A DNA stretch of 64,000 bases, from contig CADCXC010000012.1 of the NCBI GenBank assembly GCA_902806595.1, forward strand, positions 930,001 to 994,000, read 5' to 3'. This document shows positions 34,301-44,402 of this stretch, in pieces. The translations under genes were made by a program, and so were the position numbers. How positions within the stretch are numbered: the first letter of the stretch is position 1; the number at the start of each line of letters is the position of its first letter. Source of the stretch: Pyrenopolyporus hunteri. Its lineage: Eukaryota; Ascomycota; Sordariomycetes; Xylariales; Hypoxylaceae. The notes beneath the pieces are model-generated. The model was given only the letters and a program-made list of their open reading frames with translations. It was not told the DNA's origin and searched no databases.

Positions 34301-37300
34301 CGAAAGGTTTCTTTAATATATTAAAGGATCGAATTATAGTGTATTTAGTTTTATTCGTAATTTTCGATTAAAGGTTAAAAAATACGTGCCGGATAAGTAA
34401 ATATTATCCTTTACCGTAAATTTAATAAATTTCAATTCGAAACTTAATCGACGCGGGGCATCCCGCGGGGTATTTCCCATTAATAATATATAGGGTAATT
34501 CCCGGGTGGCTTCCATTGTTTTTCGCTTTATAGGTATCGATTATAGTAAAAATAACTTAAATTTTTACCGTTTTTTTTTTTTTTTTTAGGTTTATAATAA
34601 AAATGTATAAGTGGTTTTTTTTAAATATTACATTATTAACGTTAATAACGATATTTTTTTTTAAATGTAACACCTTATAGTTATATATATTATTTCCTTT
34701 ATAACCGAATATTTTATAATTAACGATTCGTTTTTTAAATATATTAATTTTAAAATCCTTTAAATAATAATTATTAACTCCCATTATTATTAAATAAATT
34801 AAATTAAATAATTCACCGTATTATATTTTATAAAGTATTTTATTTACCTTACGATTAAAGGATTTATTTATAACGTAAACCGTTATTTATATTATAATAA
34901 ATTAATATTTTATTAACACATCGTTTTTTTAAGTTTAAATAATTATCGTTCGAATTTTATTTTTTAATTTACCGATAATATTTTTAACGAAACCTTTTTA
35001 TTAATATTATTTTATAATAATATAATAAATGACGATTCCTTTTTATTAATAAAATTATTAAAATTTAAAACTTATATAAAAGTCGAATTTATTAAACGTA
35101 ATTATATGACATTTTTTTTTAAATTTTTTTTATTAATATAAAAATTCTTTAAAAATCGTAAATTAATTATTAAATCGCTTTATAAATAATATTTAAATTA
35201 TATATAAATAATTATAAATAATAATTAATTAACTTTTATATCTTTCGTAACCTTCGATTTTTAAAAGCATATTAATTTCGTTTAAATACAGTGATTTTAA
35301 TTAATAAATACCGCGGCGTATAATGCTTTTATAAAGTTTTTCGTACATTTTACCCTATATATAAGTTTTATAAAAGTAGTATTTTTTTTATAGGGTAATG
35401 TCGATGGATATTTTCATTAAATTTTTTAAGTTTTAATTACTTAAATAATTTATCCTTTCGTACCATATTTTTAATAATGGGTTAAATATAAAATAAAAGT
35501 AAAATATTATATTAAAGCTTATTATATTAAAAGTATTATTTTATTAATTCATTATATATAATTTACTTTATTCGATTACGATTAAAAAAACTTTATTTTT
35601 TTTTATTTTAAACGTTACTTTCCATTTAAATAAAAATTTAACTCTTTTTTTAATAAGTTATAATATTAATATAAAATTATAAATTAACGTAAAATAATAA
35701 ATAACGTTAATAATTTTAACTTTTTTAAATTATTCATTAATAATAATTCGAAAAATAATAATACCTTATAATTTAATTAATATAATCTTCCCTCCGATAC
35801 CGTAAATTAATAACCCGTTATAAAAATATAAATCCGTAAATAAAATTTTATTATAATAAGTAATTTAATTATAATTATTATTTAATATTATTATTTTTTT
35901 TAATTTAAACGTTAATTTTTTAATTTTAATTTTTAAAAATGTTATAAAATTTAAAGCCGTTAACGCGTAAATTATTAATAAATGTTATAACATATTATTA
36001 AATATAAAATATATAATTAAAATAGCGAATTTTAGGATTAATTTATTAATAATATTATTTTATATCGATAAATTTAAGGTATTTTCGCCGGGTAATTTCC
36101 CGCGAAAAATTCGGGATAATATGTTTAATTTCGCTAGGGTACGCGATTAATTTATTATATTAACTTTAAAAATTATAAAGGTAATAATATAAATAAATAG
36201 TTTTAAATTACTTTATCGACCGGTTATAAAATTCGTAATAACCCTTCCTTCGATTTTTTATCTTTTAAAATAATTAAAATTTTTTACCGTTTTACGTTAA
36301 CTTTTAAAACGTTTTTTAAGATATTTTTAAAAGTATTTTAAAGATTTATAAATAGTTATTTTACGACTCGCCGCGATATAATGTATACACTTTAAAACCG
36401 CTTTTCGTTTATTATTATTAATACTTCGAATATTCGTATATAAAACATATTTTTCCTTTTAATTTCGAAGTTTTTAATTTTATTTTTTTTATTATATTAA
36501 TTTTATAATATCGTTAATATTAACCGCCGTTTTAATAATAACGTTATTTTCGTTTCGTTCGAATATAATGTTATAAATTTAAAAAAAAATAATAAAAAAA
36601 ATATTATATTCGAAATTTAATGAAAATAAAAATTTATTAATTAAGTGTAGCTTCGATATAATATAAATATCGTTTAATACTTTAAAGTTATTTTATAATT
36701 ATCGAATTTTTATAAATAACGTTATAATTAATTTTTTAATAAATAATAAAATACTTTTTCATTTAAACGTTAAATTTTAAAATATAACATTACTTTTAAA
36801 TTTATATTCTTTTTTTAAAGTTATTTATAAGTCGTTAATCGTCGTATATTTTTTCGTTAATTCCTTAAGATTTTCACTTAATTTATATTTAATAATACTT
36901 AATCTTTTATCGATTTTTTCGTTTTAAACTTTTTATTTTTTATATATTTCGGCCGAGGGGAGTTTTTAAAGGTTATTATTCTTTATAAGTTTTATAAATT
37001 CGATTTTTTTAAGGAAAAATTTCCCGTATCTTTAAATTTTTAAATAATTTAAAAGTTCCCGGTTAAATTAAATTCATTCGTTTACCGATTATAAGGTAAT
37101 AATATTATTTAGGGTTACCGTATTAATTTTTTAATCGTTCGCTATTATAACGCTTTTTTCGTGGTAATTTAATAACCGGTCAATGGTTTTATAAAGTAAT
37201 TACGGTAATATTAACACCTTATAATCTAATACCTTATAAGGGAACTTTTTTTTTTAAATAATCGGGAATATCTTTTTTAAACGATAATTTAAAGAAATTA

Positions 37301-38086
37301 TAAAAAGTAATTATTTCGAAGTCGAAGTAATCGATTTTTAAATTATATAGTAATAATATAAATAATATATTACCTAAACTTAACAAACGAAATTTAAATA
37401 ATCAAATTATAAATAAATAGTTTTAATCGTTAAGGTTTAAATTTTATTAAAAAGTTTTAAGGTTTTTTTAATTAATTTTTTCAATTATTTCGATAAAATA
37501 AAAAAAATTATTTTCGTTAAAAAATTTAATAAAGGTTAGTTTTTATAATAACCGACTTCGAAAATTATATTTAATATTATTATTTTTTAACGTCGACACC
37601 ATTATTATTATTTTCACTCTTTTCGTTATTTAAGTAATTTAATGGCAAGGTATAAATAATTTCGATAATTTCGAAATTCGAAATTTAATAATTATTAATT
37701 TTTAAATAATAAATAACTTATTTTTTTTTATTATTAAAATTATTTAAAAATTATTAAAAGTTTATTAAACGTTTTATTATATTAATAGTTTTTATAACTA
37801 TTATTTTAAAGTTAAGTTTAAAAAAAAAATTAATTAATTTTCCGTTAATAAAACATTTCGTACCATCTCTAAAATCTTAAATTTAAGTATATTATATATT
37901 ATATATACGAATTATATAAACCTTAAAAAATCTTTATTTTCCTTAAACATTAACGTAATAAAAATCGTAAATAACTTTAAAAAATTAAATACGTTTTATA
38001 AAATATAAAAAATATATTTAAAAAATATAAAGTAAATAAATTAAATTAATGATATATTTTAATTTTAAACTTTCGAATTTATAACT

Positions 38087-38242
38087 TATTAAAAATAAAC
38101 ATAAATTATAAATATATATTTCATTATATTAAATGGTAAAAATTAATTAAAAGTTAAATAAAATATAAATATTACATATATGCCATAAGTGTAGGGCGTA
38201 GTTATTTAACCACCCTATATTCCAACACCCTATATTCCAACA
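38087..38242 (-). repeat. Right LTR (5' LTR of the Copia element), RIP-mutated
   Basis: 156 bp beginning TATTAAAAATAAAC where the left copy has TGTTGAAAATAGAC. Almost all differences from the left LTR are G to A or C to T. The terminal tandem unit is kept as CCTATATTCCAACAC twice. Confidence 0.93.
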
Positions 38243-38247
38243 CGACC
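38243..38247. repeat. Target-site duplication, right copy (CGACC)
   Basis: Identical to the five bases before the left LTR; transporter sequence resumes directly after it. Confidence 0.9.
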
Positions 38248-39420
38248 GATATAACGAGACTGGCAACTAAGAGAAATATAAATACGACTAAGCAGAAAAG
38301 ATTAAATTGTACCGTCTTTAAATATTCGTTGCCGGAAAAGCTGATGTAAAAAAAACTTGGTACAGCGATTAAGGCAACGGCCGCTTGAAACGCATAAATC
38401 CATATATGCTGGGCCGTGAAGTCATGTGCGGAACGGCTTCCGATCAAAATGCATACAGAGCAAAGAATCTTGCTATCGTTAGTACTTGTCTTTTCCCAGG
38501 CGCCAAGGGATTTATCTATATTAACTTACAAACAGGGTAATTTCGATGAAGTCTGTGCCTGAATCGTGTAGCCCATTAGATTTGCTTCTAGTCGCAAATA
38601 TGATATTTAGGTCCTGTGGGTTCCCTAGGTAATAAACCGGCGCCGTAACAAGGAGGCAAGTGAGGACCTAACAGAAGAGGATTAGCGAGTTAGATATTGA
38701 ATATACGTTAAAACTCTAGATAAAACTTACGAATAGCCAGACTTTCAGGTCAGTAAGAGCTGCCAATACACTGTAACCCAAACGACGCAAGCTCTTTGGC
38801 TCACTTCCATAATTGGCAGAGCGAGGCCGCCCCGACGATTGGGCGAGGTGGGAAATGAAGACCAGGCGCTCGACCATCGGAATCTAATCGGTTGATCGAG
38901 GGAGATCAGGCAGTAAGTAGTGACTCATCGCTATAAGTACCGTAATGAAAGCCGCAGAAAGCACTAAGTAGATTGCGTACCCCAGCCCGATAATCTCCGA
39001 TAGAGGGTCGCTTGAGTCTATAAAAGACGAGGTGATAGCGGTGATGAAGATAATTGAAAGCCGAGCTACAGGCCATCCCATGACTAGCGAAGAAACTCCT
39101 CTACCCAGCCCATTCCGTGTGTGCTAGCATGAAATGACATATAGGAAGCCGGGGAAGAAAACTGATTGTACAATTCCAAGTACTAGGCAGCAGTTCCAAA
39201 CTCCTACATAACCACTCAGAAAAGCAAGACAAAACTGGGCTACCGCCCAGACACAACACATAATAATAAGATAAATTCGCGGCCTGTCGAGAAAGCTTAT
39301 AAATAGGTTCGATGGAACTATAGAAAGATTAGCACCAGCCATCACCTTAGCACGGACGACCTCTACTAGAGCCTTACTTTGGCCTACGAGGTACCCCAAT
39401 TGTCTCGCGTCTAAGATATT

Positions 39421-39704
39421 CTAGCAAAGGTAAGCCAGGGTTCGTGAAAATAGGTTTTACGCTAGACTGGATATGACGGACCTCGTACTCCAGCTCGGTG
39501 AAGCCAAGAGTGCGCTCGAAGTATTGATGGGAGAAAGTGAAAAGCAAGTAGTCCAGTTGGATAACGAATCCTGCGGCATGGAAGAGTCAACGAGGATATC
39601 TTTTCAAGCGGCGATGAGCCGTCGTGGAGTTATATATACGGGATGGGCGGCGATGACCGAGAGTAAGGGTATGGAAATAAAAACTAGGTAGCGGGTAGAG
39701 GATC
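39421..39704. other. Upstream of the dead transporter, no clear gene
   Basis: An acceptor-like CTTTGCTAG just above the first recognised transporter exon implies a further exon here, but the first membrane segment expected for the family cannot be found. Short frames on either strand overlap and are unconvincing. Confidence 0.4.
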
Positions 39705-40010
39705 CTAACCCATTATTGCAACGAATGGTAGGAGTGTGCCGCGGATCCGTCGATCGGTCCTATTTATCAAAGTCACGAAGTCTTCGTGGGCTAAGGGATA
39801 AGGAGGAGGCAGCGTTGCTGGGCGATGGTCCTCGGGCCCGGCTACCGGCTGGGGGGCGGGATTGACCGTCGAGTAAGGTGGTGGAGATTCGCCGCCGGGT
39901 GTGATAATGCGGGTTCCATCTTCGTTTAGTTGATCAAGTTCGAGACCTTCTAGGCCCGAATGTGCTCTATGGAATCCAGAGACGCTTGTAGGTGATGGTA
40001 TCCTAGACAT
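39705..40010 (-). CDS. Small hypothetical protein with two PPPY motifs
   Basis: 101 aa, intronless, from an ATG at 40010 (MSRIPSPTSVSGFH). It is hydrophilic, with Ser/Pro/Gly-rich stretches and two PPPY motifs (ESPPPYSTV and LPPPYPLAHE). PPxY is a ligand for WW domains, for example those of Rsp5/NEDD4 ubiquitin ligases, so an adaptor-like role is possible but only inferred. The end (RIRGTLLPFVAIMG) is mildly hydrophobic. No signal peptide. The Met was preferred over the longer upstream frame because that extension has low-complexity composition. Moderate confidence that it is a gene. Confidence 0.5.
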   Translation of the reverse strand: MSRIPSPTSVSGFHRAHSGLEGLELDQLNEDGTRIITPGGESPPPYSTVNPAPQPVAGPEDHRPATLPPPYPLAHEDFVTLINRTDRRIRGTLLPFVAIMG

Positions 40011-42048
40011 GATGAGTACGTAATAAATGGAGTTGGGCGAAAGGGGAAGAGTCGGTGTTGAGGGGATTGGGTTTCGGGTGGGAAATATATCGTGGGATAG
40101 ATATTGTAATAGTTGAATGATATCTTGTTGAGGTGCGTGATATGGCTCCGCCTGTTGTGATGCGCTGTGTTGCAAATTATGATGGAAGACTGGGAGAAGG
40201 ACAACGAGAAAATAATGAAAGTAATAATGACAAGAGTGAAATGAGAATGGGAGAGATAGGGAAAGGTACTCAGGTTGGTGTACCTAATTCTACCATGCTC
40301 TTATTGGCTGCTGGACCCCTGTGCCTTCCGTTTCGGGACATGGGGATAGGTCGGTACCTGGGTACCTCCTATAACACATGCAGCTACGAATGTAGAGATC
40401 TAGAAGCAGTGCCTACCCGTTAGAATTACCTGGGACTACCTACCTAGGTACCTACCTACTCTATCAGAGCATGAGAATTATTATCGACGCATGTCGCATC
40501 ATCGAAAGGTACCTTAGCATACATTATCTGCCTGAAGGAGAGATGTGAGATATATGAATTTACCTATCGTAGGGGTACCTAAATTAGGTTAGGTACCTAG
40601 GTTTCTTGGAAGGTACCTGCCACCTAGGTACCTATGTACCAGGTACCTAACGGATCTAAAGGACGAACGTGACCACCTGCGCCTCCCCCTGCTTCCTCCC
40701 TCGCAGGTACCAAGTGACCGGGAAGACCAAAGAAATGCATCTTCATTCCCGTATTAGACGACGCCGTTGAGCCCTGGAGCTAATAGAGATCCATCAGCCA
40801 GCCATTCGGTTATCCGATTTAATCGTATTCATATGGTTGAAAAGTTGAGCCTACATCGCCGAAGTCGAATACGGACGGCAGAGTGCTTACGTCTTCTCTG
40901 ATGCAACAAATCGAAAAGTAGTCGTTAAAGCATTAAATCCAAGATACGAGAGATTGGGGGTTTCGATGTGAGGGTATATCGTATACTTAGACACCTATAC
41001 GCTAAATGGAAAATGGGGCGTCGACGAATGTGTCACTAATGGCTAATATAGGTTCTCGGCTTGGTGCGTTGGACTAGTCCGACTTGGAAGTCCAACTTGG
41101 GCGTCATCCTCAAATGAACCATGGTCTCCATAGAAGATGGGAGAGAATCCACAGATTATAGAAGAATTGATCATCGAAATAAAAACCGGGGTGAACTGGC
41201 TGGTTGGAACCGGTGCCGGGGGCGATGTCTCTGGAAATCACGAAAGGCCGGCCGCTGGAAATCCGATTACGTTTGAGATTATCACTGATTAAAGACGGCA
41301 ATACTAAGTAGAAACGATCGCTTACGAGTTCTACGGAGCTGCCTCCTCTCGTCTAGCTCAACGTTCCCCCCGCTCGGAGCATCGAACTTGTCAGGCCACA
41401 GGAAATCAACGGCCCTGGAATGCTTTACTCCACATCTCTCCACAGAACTGCATGGTATACGGGGTAGTTCTAGATCCCCAATGGCGACGGAACGACTCCG
41501 GCACGCTCCACCAAGCAGACCACCTAACCACCCAACCAGGCTAACCTCCAGACTTACCCAGACGGGCCTCCTAGTGTCGAGCTTGCAAGAAATCCTTCCA
41601 ATTTGAAAGGTCATCATTCCCCACATAGAGCTATTCCCACTTGGATCGTGGGGGGTTTCTGTTACCCCCATACATTCAGGCAGGTACCGGAGATGTCTGC
41701 TCGACCTGCTGCACGTCTCCTATGCACCTGGGATTATTGTACCGCGGGCGGGCGTTTGCAGAAGGAGATCTTACAGCTGCCGCGGCGGGATGGTACCCAT
41801 TATCCCAAGACACAAAGTCCGCATCTAAAGAGATTCGTCCTGATATCTACGAGGAGGTAAGGAGTACGATGTAAAGGGGCCATTTCATCATTCGGAATTA
41901 CCTCGATGCCGATTCGCCAATGCCACAACAAGTATACAACGCAGGCGAGTGGCGTTAATCCTTGTAAGGAAATCCGACTGACCGAGTTCGGTTCACGGGG
42001 GTCTAGTCGCTACCTAATACTTACATAGTACCCTGGTCCAAATGCCCG
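40011..42048. other. Intergenic rich in GGTACCTA units; possible unresolved coding fragments near 41.1-41.7 kb
   Basis: A dense cluster of GGTACCTA palindromes lies at about 40355-40650. On the minus strand, 41671-41282 and 41301-41110 are open and could be joined across a GTAAGC...AATCAG intron, but I recognise no family and the composition is ambiguous, so no gene is called. The last ~100 bp leads into an inverted-repeat element. Confidence 0.4.
40355..40650. repeat. Cluster of GGTACCTA palindromic units
   Basis: Units such as GGTACCTAGG and ACCTACCTAGGTACCTACCT recur over about 300 bp, densest at 40432-40465 and 40572-40650. The same unit occurs near 6172-6290, 27081-27100, 50507-50665, 59023-59055 and 61729-61746. 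Confidence 0.75.
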
Positions 42049-42575
42049 AAACCGCCAAACCGCCAAAACCCATGCACAGTAGGCCCGCACTATACGCTAT
42101 ACTGTATTTTTGACCGCTAAGGCCACTATAATTATAGGGCACTTTAGGGCATTCAGCGCATTGTTACACCAAACCAATTTGACCAATCATAATATATTCT
42201 TATACTTCACTAATCTCAAAGCTTCCAGCGCCTTATAGCCACTAAATTACAGCGCATCTTCGTAACCTTTACGTACGCGAATAGTATACTAAGCGACAGC
42301 GACCTCAAGCGCTATAAGCACTATAAGCGGTATATCTATAGTAGGGTAATTGAGCCTAAAGGCCCTATAATTACAGTGGTCTTTATAGCGAGATACAGTA
42401 TGTACATACAGTAACTGGGAAATAGAGGCACTATATACAAAGGTACTATAATAAAGCGCTAAGTGCGCTGTAATTATAGTGGACTTAGCACCTAAAAAAA
42501 TACAGTATAGCGCATAGTGCGGGCCTACTGTGTAATGAGACCATGAGACCATGAGTTTTGGCGGTTTGGCGGTTT
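42049..42575. mobile_element. Small non-autonomous inverted-repeat element (MITE or foldback type)
   Basis: Two nested sets of inverted repeats. Outer arms at 42049-42069 and 42555-42575 are a 21-bp perfect match built from AAACCGCC units. Inner arms at 42075-42111 and 42496-42532 match over 37 bp with one mismatch, beginning CACAGTAGGCCCGCACTAT. A further weaker inverted pair (CACTATAATTATAG-like) lies inside. There is no transposase frame in about 530 bp. Similar words CAAATG occur just outside both ends (42039-42044 and 42580-42585) and may be part of a target duplication, but this is uncertain. It does not share the AT-bias of the Copia element. Confidence 0.78.
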
Positions 42576-42795
42576 GGGTCAAATGGCCCACCGTCCATAG
42601 CCAAAATGACGGCTCCATCAACTAAGCCAAGCTGCGAATGGCCACGATGGTTTGCCAGTGCCGAAAGTGCAATGCGTGTTCACCGACGGGGCCTAGTATT
42701 TGCCGCCAGCATCATTAATAACTCTCTACCTTACCCGGAATTCCCACGCCCAACCGATTAGTATAACCTCACCTACCTCTAATACAATTTTCAAC

Positions 42796-43704
42796 ATGGC
42801 TTATGAGAGATACATCGCTCGCATGAAGCTCCGGGGATCCGAAGCCGACGATACTTTCCCGGAGCGTCACGTATTGGATCCTCCCCCCGACCCGAAGCCG
42901 CAGTCGGACGCTCAAGACGAAGATCTCCGCCCAGATGCAGCTACAAAACCTCCCCGGAGGCGACCGAGGCGCCGATCAGAAAGCATCGAAGGATACGAAA
43001 TGAGGGACCGCTACTGGGAAGCCATGGACATCATTGACGGCGATCTTAGAGAAGCGGCTAAAGCGCCAGCCGTCTGGGATTACGTCTACGACCCGGTTTG
43101 CTTACCCCCATCAGGGGGGGCCAAGACACCCGCCATCCGTCGGCTTGGAGGCCTGCCGATTCGGAGAGCGTGGAGACGCCGCAATAGCCGAGAGCCACCC
43201 GACCTCGGCTCAACGCGCACCGTTGAAGCCATCATGCTATATGAGAGGGGCACGATACTTCCCCAGCAATCTCGATGCACGCATTGCCGCCAAGGTCGAG
43301 GCGTATCTCCCGGATGCATCGTTCTCGAACCTGGAGGCGAAGTCCAAGACAAATCAGCTAGCGCCGGTGAGTCTAGTACGACGTGCAGCAACTGCCTTTA
43401 CGAAGGGCGGGACGGCCAATGCGATGCGCGGCCACCTCCGTCAGGATCGACACAGCCTTCTAGAACACCGACCCCTAGCCAGATCAAGGGGTCGTTCGCC
43501 TCCGACCCGATTCATCTAGAAGTACTCGACTTAGTGGATAAGAAACTAGGGTTGAAAAAGGGCGAGATAAAGGAGGATGCGATCGATCGCGCAAAGCAGA
43601 TAGAGATGGCGGCCCTGGAGATCGCACAGGCGGCGCATGAGTGGGGACTCGGCATCAGAGAGAAGCGCCGAAGGAACATATGTCCCACCCATTGTACAAA
43701 CTGA
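42796..43704 (+). CDS. DUF3716-like fungal protein with paired Cys motifs
   Basis: 302 aa, intronless. The N-terminal ~100 residues are charged and proline-rich with a KPPRRRPRRRSES basic patch. In the middle, AIMLYERG is followed by CTHCRQGRGVSPGC, a spacer with Gly/Ser, and CSNCLYEGRDGQCD, a Cys arrangement like that of DUF3716 proteins in ascomycetes, which often accompany heterochromatin or accessory regions. The last ~60 residues form an alpha-helical Lys/Glu region. The ATG at 42796 has an AACATGG context; upstream codons in frame are leader-like. Cys spacing suggests metal binding, but no function is known to me. Confidence 0.75.
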   Translation: MAYERYIARMKLRGSEADDTFPERHVLDPPPDPKPQSDAQDEDLRPDAATKPPRRRPRRRSESIEGYEMRDRYWEAMDIIDGDLREAAKAPAVWDYVYDPVCLPPSGGAKTPAIRRLGGLPIRRAWRRRNSREPPDLGSTRTVEAIMLYERGTILPQQSRCTHCRQGRGVSPGCIVLEPGGEVQDKSASAGESSTTCSNCLYEGRDGQCDARPPPSGSTQPSRTPTPSQIKGSFASDPIHLEVLDLVDKKLGLKKGEIKEDAIDRAKQIEMAALEIAQAAHEWGLGIREKRRRNICPTHCTN

Positions 43705-44166
43705 CATCCTGTTTCTGCCTGGGGCGTTGTACTATCTAATAAACACGAGGGTCCTTGAATTTGGTGTTTCTGAAGTTGACCCTTTAAGCCCCCGTGATTA
43801 GAACGACTTCAAGCAGTGCTATACAGTATATGCGGAAATGCGGCCGCGAAATAGGAGGTAGTTTAGCTAATACTGCCATTTCCAAGAGATGTAATGGTGA
43901 GAATGAGAATGTCACTCATTGTAAATTAGAGAGTAACAGAGCTACGTAAGGTCAAAATATCTAACCACCTTGCCTATGCATAATATATGAAGGCGGTTTG
44001 AGTAATATTTTGATGTTTGTTGGGATATGTGTTCGCAACAGAATATATACACTCGATATCACACCGGACATGAAACCAAACGTTAAAGATGGTGCAAAAG
44101 AATAGAGGACAACATGTGAAGTTGTATATAATAAAAAAAAAAAAATAGAAAATGCAATAAATAACG
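43705..44166. other. Intergenic, no gene seen
   Basis: 3' flank of the DUF3716-like gene. A poly-A run lies at about 44133-44146. Confidence 0.5.
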
Positions 44167-44171
44167 AAAAA
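44167..44171 (-). terminator. RNA polymerase III terminator (T5)
   Basis: Reading on the minus strand, TTTTT follows the tRNA-like gene within four bases of its end. Confidence 0.55.
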
Positions 44172-44174
44172 TAT

Positions 44175-44286
44175 TGGCCTGTATGGGATTTGAACCCATA
44201 CCTCTTCCCATTGAAGTTTGTCCTAGACAACCGGTAAATACCAGCGCGCGAATTGAATGGAGCGTGCACCATTACACCACCAGGCC
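44175..44286 (-). tRNA. tRNA-like gene with intron, isotype unassigned
   Basis: On the minus strand, the 5' end GGCCTGG pairs with ACAGGCC at the 3' end (six of seven positions) followed by discriminator A. An A-box-like TGGTGTAATGG (D stem GTGT/GCAC) and a consensus B box GGTTCAAATCC (T stem ATGGG/CCCAT) are present, and a T5 terminator follows. The 112-nt length implies an intron of about 38-40 nt. The anticodon stem could not be closed cleanly: the best candidate has CTCCA against TGGGA with one mismatch and would give CAA, yet the body lacks the long arm of tRNA-Leu. It may therefore be a diverged tRNA, or one whose intron I have placed wrongly. Confidence 0.55.
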
Positions 44287-44402
44287 TTTCTCCTTATGCT
44301 TATAATAATCACAGTGCTACGAGTAATCATATGCTTAACGTTGGTAGACGCCCGTTGCCACGACTACAACCCCCCTTTCTCCCATGGCCGGTAACCGACC
44401 CC

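Larger units (their letters stand above)
31149..38242 (-). mobile_element. Ty1/Copia LTR retrotransposon, full-length but RIP-degenerated
   Basis: 7,094 bp with two 156-bp LTRs and target duplication CGACC at 31144-31148 and 38243-38247. The LTR ends are TGTTG...CAACA. Orientation is minus: reverse-complement reading gives a degraded reverse transcriptase signature YINNLLI near 33563-33600, where Copia has YVDDLLI and GAT has become AAT. Upstream of it, 34557-34784 still reads as the integrase-to-RT linker (IFGYKGNNIYNY, then NVNNVIFKK). The interior is extremely AT-rich; most surviving C is in CpG and CpA is rare, the expected result of CpA-to-TpA RIP on both strands. No intact gag or pol frame survives, so it is not mobile by itself. 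It interrupts the minus-strand MFS gene. Confidence 0.93.
30791..39420 (-). pseudogene. MFS transporter (Dal5/allantoate-permease type), split by a Copia element and carrying nonsense codons
   Basis: On the minus strand, exon pieces at 39420-39378, 39317-38731, 38667-38530 and about 38472-38248 read as an anion:cation symporter. GYLVGQ joins IPSNLFI across a 60-bp intron, then DRPRIYLIIMCCVWAVAQF, SVFFPGFLYVISC, HTRNGLGR and DLKVWLF. The frame then meets the retrotransposon at 38242 and resumes at 31148 with NQSKRATCIAIATSCMSI and further hydrophobic segments to a stop at 30791. In-frame TAG codons stand at 39124-39126, 38884-38886 (where the family has Trp before the E-E-R loop) and 31133-31135. 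The N-terminal first membrane segment is not found upstream. The phase of the exon starting near 38472 is uncertain, and a TAG at 31010-31012 may be intronic. The gene cannot make a full transporter. Confidence 0.82.

Noticed and set aside
34557..34784. 75-codon open frame in the AT block considered as a gene
   Set aside because: It is a RIP-altered fragment of Copia pol, used here only as evidence of family and orientation.
39374..39586. 70-codon open stretch on the minus strand overlapping the first transporter exon in another frame
   Set aside because: It has plausible residue composition but no start and conflicts with the GYLVGQ/IPSN exon and splice pattern, which match the MFS family.
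41110..41671. Two minus-strand frames that could be joined by an intron
   Set aside because: Phase and composition allow it, but no family likeness; not enough support to call a gene.
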